From Promethearchaeota archaeon (GTDB taxonomy: Archaea; Asgardarchaeota; Lokiarchaeia; Sigynarchaeales; SOKP01), in the NCBI GenBank assembly GCA_004524425.1, contig SDNN01000109.1:1-9372 (forward strand): DNA of 9,372 nucleotides, in the 5' to 3' direction. Shown here piece by piece: positions 7,088 to 9,372 of this stretch (its first letter is position 1; every line of letters starts with the position of its first letter). Position numbers and translations under genes: made by a program. Below the pieces are notes generated by a model that was given only the letters and a program-made list of their open reading frames with translations, ran no database searches and had not been told where the DNA came from.

Positions 7088-7095
7088 TTTAATAC
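7088..7095 (+). promoter_or_regulatory. TATA-like box before mobA
   Basis: TTTAATAC is centred about 28 nt before the mobA ATG. It lies in the 107-bp divergent gap shared with purF. An alternative AT-rich box at 7066-7079 is too far (about 48 nt) unless there is a short leader. Confidence 0.3.
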
Positions 7096-7119
7096 ATTAT
7101 TAAAATTTTCAAGAATTAA

Positions 7120-7800
7120 ATGTCAAATATAATCAAAAGAAATAAATACATTGCTTTTGTAATCCTAATCGGGGGAAGAAGTGCCCGTTTTGGCAATGAC
7201 AAAGGACTTCATGAGTTTCTGGGAAAACCATTAATTTCGTATCAATTGGATATTCTCACTCAATTTGATATTGATATTTTTTTAGTGGCAAATTCCAAGA
7301 CTCAAGTTGGCGATTATATTGATAAAATCGATTATGAACAAATAAGCGCCTTTATTGTAGACGATAACCAATTAATTAAAGGTGAAAGTATTCGTTCTCC
7401 GATGATTGGCTTATATACTGCCTTTAAGGAATTGAAACCTTTGAATTATGAAAAAGCATTTGCCTTATCCTGCGACATGCCATTGATTAAAGCAAATGTT
7501 ATTAACTTATTGATAAATGAAGCTAAAAAATATGATTGCTGTATTCCTAAATGGAAAAATCATTATTTAGAGCCCTTGTTTGCTGTATATCCCATCTCAA
7601 AAGCTCTTGAAAGGATTAAAAAGATTTTAAGAAATAACAAATTAAAATTATTAAATATTATTGATGAGGAATGGAACATTCGATACATTTCCATCGAAAA
7701 TGAAATTAGTGTCATTGATCCAGAATTAGTAAGCTTCGTCAATATTAATAGAATTTCTGATTTAAATGCATTATCGGAAAAATTTCAAAAAAATGAATAA
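7120..7800 (+). CDS. mobA: MobA-like molybdenum cofactor guanylyltransferase
   Basis: A 226-residue nucleotidyltransferase expected to join GMP from GTP to molybdopterin (or its tungsten form), making the guanine dinucleotide cofactor. The N-terminal nucleotide-binding loop LIGGRSARFGNDKG (16-29) is the MobA signature, followed by LGKPLI (34-39). SCDMPLI (117-123) carries the metal-binding Asp119, EPLFAVYP (151-158) is the substrate-side motif, and FVNINRISDL (206-215) is the C-terminal family signature. Related families (IspD, CofC, sugar-nucleotide pyrophosphorylases) share the fold but not this full motif set. It precedes an unknown small gene and fwdA on the same strand. Formylmethanofuran dehydrogenase uses a bis-guanine-dinucleotide Mo or W cofactor in its catalytic subunit (FwdB or FmdB), so the neighbourhood fits cofactor supply. 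No MobB or other moco gene is in the window. Confidence 0.9.
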   Translation: MSNIIKRNKYIAFVILIGGRSARFGNDKGLHEFLGKPLISYQLDILTQFDIDIFLVANSKTQVGDYIDKIDYEQISAFIVDDNQLIKGESIRSPMIGLYTAFKELKPLNYEKAFALSCDMPLIKANVINLLINEAKKYDCCIPKWKNHYLEPLFAVYPISKALERIKKILRNNKLKLLNIIDEEWNIRYISIENEISVIDPELVSFVNINRISDLNALSEKFQKNE

Positions 7801-7820
7801 AATAATAAAAAATAATTTAT

Positions 7821-7829
7821 TTTAAATAA
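7821..7829 (+). promoter_or_regulatory. TATA-like box before the 133-residue unknown gene
   Basis: TTTAAATAA is centred about 33 nt before the ATG at 7858, within the 57-bp gap after mobA. AAAGG at 7842-7846 lies about 11 nt before that ATG, and a similar AAAGG precedes fwdA, so these two may use weak Shine-Dalgarno signals. Read-through from mobA is equally possible. Confidence 0.3.
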
Positions 7830-7857
7830 AATATTAAACCTAAAGGTTGAATATATC

Positions 7858-8259
7858 ATGGAAAACCTTGATTGGGAACAGCTAAAAAAAGAATTTGAAA
7901 ATTCGATTAATCTTGAAAAAGATGAGGATCAACTCTCTATTAAAATAAAACTGTTAAAAGAACCAGAATTTCAAGACAACCCCTTGTTTGGAAATGTCAG
8001 CACCATGCTAAAAGGTGAGCAAGAACTAAGACATTCTCTGAGTCAATTCATGAATGAAGGTAAGCCAATCAATTGTGAAATTGAAATAGATCGTGAAGAA
8101 AAGCAAGTAGTTCTAACTTTCAAGGAAAAAGAGGAATGGAATAAAACTTTTAATTTTCTTAAGGAACTATTTTTTGGAGACTATTTCAAGAAGATATTGG
8201 AAGCAATGATGGGAGCATTTGGTGGCTTTTTTAATAAGAATGACTTTTCTCCTTTTTAA
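7858..8259 (+). CDS. Small hypothetical protein between mobA and fwdA
   Basis: A 133-residue acidic, soluble-looking protein that I do not recognise. Residues 1-35 are charged and probably helical, with strand-like IKIKLL at 28-33. Residues 71-90 (INCEIEIDREEKQVVLTFKE) look like two strands joined by a turn. The C-terminal part, about 94-125, is an amphipathic to hydrophobic helix rich in Phe and Gly (FLKELFFGDYFKKILEAMMG at 100-119), too amphipathic for a clear membrane helix; it could bind a partner or a membrane surface. There is one Cys (73) and no metal-binding or nucleotide-binding motif. The codon pattern and AAAGG upstream support a real gene. Its place between mobA and fwdA suggests, but does not prove, a role in molybdopterin enzyme maturation or C1 metabolism. 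Confidence 0.75.
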   Translation: MENLDWEQLKKEFENSINLEKDEDQLSIKIKLLKEPEFQDNPLFGNVSTMLKGEQELRHSLSQFMNEGKPINCEIEIDREEKQVVLTFKEKEEWNKTFNFLKELFFGDYFKKILEAMMGAFGGFFNKNDFSPF

Positions 8260-8566
8260 AAAATGCCTCAGGGATCCAACTTTTCAATTCTATTTTTAAA
8301 TCCCAATTTATATATTATAAATGCTAATATTTACTTTTTTAGACCTTGTTTTAATAAAATTTGTTAAAGATTAACTATATTAATGTTAATAAATTAAATT
8401 AGGACTGAAAAAACATGCTTATCTTAAAGATAATCAATAGCTCAAGGTTATAAAAAAAAATTGTGAAGGTTATAAATAATTAATAATTTACTTTATTAGG
8501 TTAATCTCAAAAATTATTAAAGATAAAAGTTTATCAAACCTATAGCTATAATAAAGGATTAATATC
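8260..8566. other. Intergenic region upstream of fwdA
   Basis: This 307-bp AT-rich gap has no convincing coding frame. It holds a run of six T at 8335-8340 that may end the upstream transcript. It also holds a tandem repeat at 8444-8476 (listed separately) and an AT-rich box TATAATA near 8546-8552, rather close to the fwdA start. AAAGG at 8553-8557 precedes the fwdA ATG by 9 nt. Confidence 0.45.
8444..8476 (+). promoter_or_regulatory. Tandem 11-bp repeat upstream of fwdA
   Basis: AAGGTTATAAA occurs exactly at 8444-8454 and again at 8466-8476, 22 bp apart, close to two helical turns. Each copy resembles a purine-rich BRE followed by a TATA box, so they may be twin promoters giving a leader of about 70-95 nt. 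Alternatively they are a direct-repeat site for a regulator bound on one DNA face. Confidence 0.4.
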
Positions 8567-9372
8567 ATGTCAGATCTCATTATTAAAAATGGTATTGTAT
8601 ATGACCCATTAAACGGAATCGATGGTGAAAAGAAAGAGATTCACATTAAGGATGGAAAAGTTGTTGAAAAAGTAAACGGAGATGCCAAAATCATTGATGC
8701 TTCCGGGATGATTGTCATGCCAGGCGGTGTTGACATACATTCTCACATTGCGGGACCAAAAGTGAATTGCGGCAGAGCTATAAGACCTGATGACAAACCA
8801 CCAGAAGCCAATCTCATGAAAGGTAAAATCACGAGAAGTGGTAATGGTTTTGCGGTTCCCTCAACATGGAAAACTGGATATTTATATTCTAAAATGGGTT
8901 TTACCACCGTTGCAGAACCAGCCATGCCACTGTTGGAAGCACGCCATGTACATGAAGAATTCTTAGAAACTCCCATGATCGATAAACTGGCCTTTCCACT
9001 TTTTGGAAATAATTGGTACGTCCTTCAATATGTCAGAGATAAGAATATTGAAAAATTAGCTGGATACATTCAATGGATCCTAAAAGCTACTAAAGGATAT
9101 GCCGTAAAAATAGTCAATCCTGGTGGAGTCGAAAACTGGGCATGGGGAAAGAATTGCGAAAATCTCGATGATGAAGTTGTTCATTGGGGAGTCACTCCAC
9201 GACAGATCGTCGAAAGTCTCGCAAAAGCCAATGAATTGTTAGAGTTACCTCATTCTATTCATGTCCATTGTAATAATCTGGGACATCCAGGAAATTTCTC
9301 ACATACTCTTGAAACCTTTGACGTGCCAAAAAGTATAGAAGTTAAAAGAAAAGATCGAAAAACAAACTTTCA
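8567..9372 (+). CDS. fwdA: Formylmethanofuran dehydrogenase subunit A (FwdA/FmdA), 3' end outside the window
   Basis: Amidohydrolase-fold subunit that interconverts formate plus methanofuran and formylmethanofuran; in the known complex formate arrives by a tunnel from the Mo/W-containing FwdB subunit, where CO2 is reduced. The first 268 codons are present without interruption. Visible landmarks are the small N-terminal beta domain (LIIKNGIVYDPLNG, 4-17), the metal-binding GGVDIHSHIAG (53-63) with His58 and His60, the family stretch GFAVPSTWKTGYLYSKMGFTT (94-114), the YAVKIVNPGG segment (178-187) whose Lys181 should be the carboxylated bridging lysine, and HSIHVHCNNLGHPGN (229-243) with further metal-ligand histidines. 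The active site therefore looks intact as far as it can be read. The ATG at 8567 has AAAGG 9 nt upstream. Location after mobA fits a molybdopterin enzyme. The last residues seen (about 251-268) are Lys/Arg-rich, where I expected the next metal-site motif sooner, so an insertion is possible. Other fwd genes may follow to the right. Confidence 0.93.
   Translation, partial: MSDLIIKNGIVYDPLNGIDGEKKEIHIKDGKVVEKVNGDAKIIDASGMIVMPGGVDIHSHIAGPKVNCGRAIRPDDKPPEANLMKGKITRSGNGFAVPSTWKTGYLYSKMGFTTVAEPAMPLLEARHVHEEFLETPMIDKLAFPLFGNNWYVLQYVRDKNIEKLAGYIQWILKATKGYAVKIVNPGGVENWAWGKNCENLDDEVVHWGVTPRQIVESLAKANELLELPHSIHVHCNNLGHPGNFSHTLETFDVPKSIEVKRKDRKTNF

Noticed and set aside
7839..7850. AACCT-AA-AGGTT inverted repeat before the 133-residue gene as an operator
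   Set aside because: Arms of only five bases in AT-rich DNA, with no second copy, are too weak to claim.
8743..8976. Minus-strand open frame of 77 codons inside fwdA
   Set aside because: It is antisense to conserved FwdA metal-site and family motifs, so it is a shadow.

Overview
The window looks like part of an AT-rich archaeal chromosome (about one third G+C by eye). The evidence is a formylmethanofuran dehydrogenase subunit A gene, a HisF with the extra loop I associate with archaeal HisF, TATA-like boxes about 25-35 nt before many start codons, T-tract terminators and few strong Shine-Dalgarno sequences. An Asgard (Lokiarchaeota-like) archaeon is my best guess. It is an inference, because no rRNA or other marker gene is present.

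Layout. (1) The left end, minus strand, holds most of an unrecognised protein with about five membrane segments (896 down to the window edge). (2) A 441-bp gap separates it from a divergent PadR-type regulator gene (1338-2123), whose product has a His/Pro-rich N-terminal arm. Two matching 20-bp imperfect palindromes lie just upstream of the regulator and are good candidates for its own operators. (3) hisF and hisH (2357-3804) overlap and encode the two subunits of imidazole glycerol phosphate synthase, which releases AICAR into purine synthesis. (4) Two PurF relatives lie tail to tail. The plus-strand copy (3936-5336) has lost the N-terminal catalytic Cys and the glutamine-site residues, but keeps the PRPP loop and four Fe-S-type cysteines. 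The minus-strand copy (5459-7012) is a complete, canonical PurF with a propeptide. (5) mobA (7120-7800), a small unknown gene (7858-8259) and the first 268 codons of fwdA (8567 to the window end) follow on the plus strand.

How they may work together. The middle block is nucleotide and amino acid metabolism built on PRPP, glutamine and AICAR. The right block is molybdopterin or tungstopterin cofactor maturation next to an enzyme of C1 (Wood-Ljungdahl/methanofuran) metabolism that needs such a cofactor. The most interesting items are the glutaminase-dead PurF paralog beside a real PurF and hisFH, and the PadR regulator with its operator pair. I saw no CRISPR array, insertion sequence, tRNA or rRNA.
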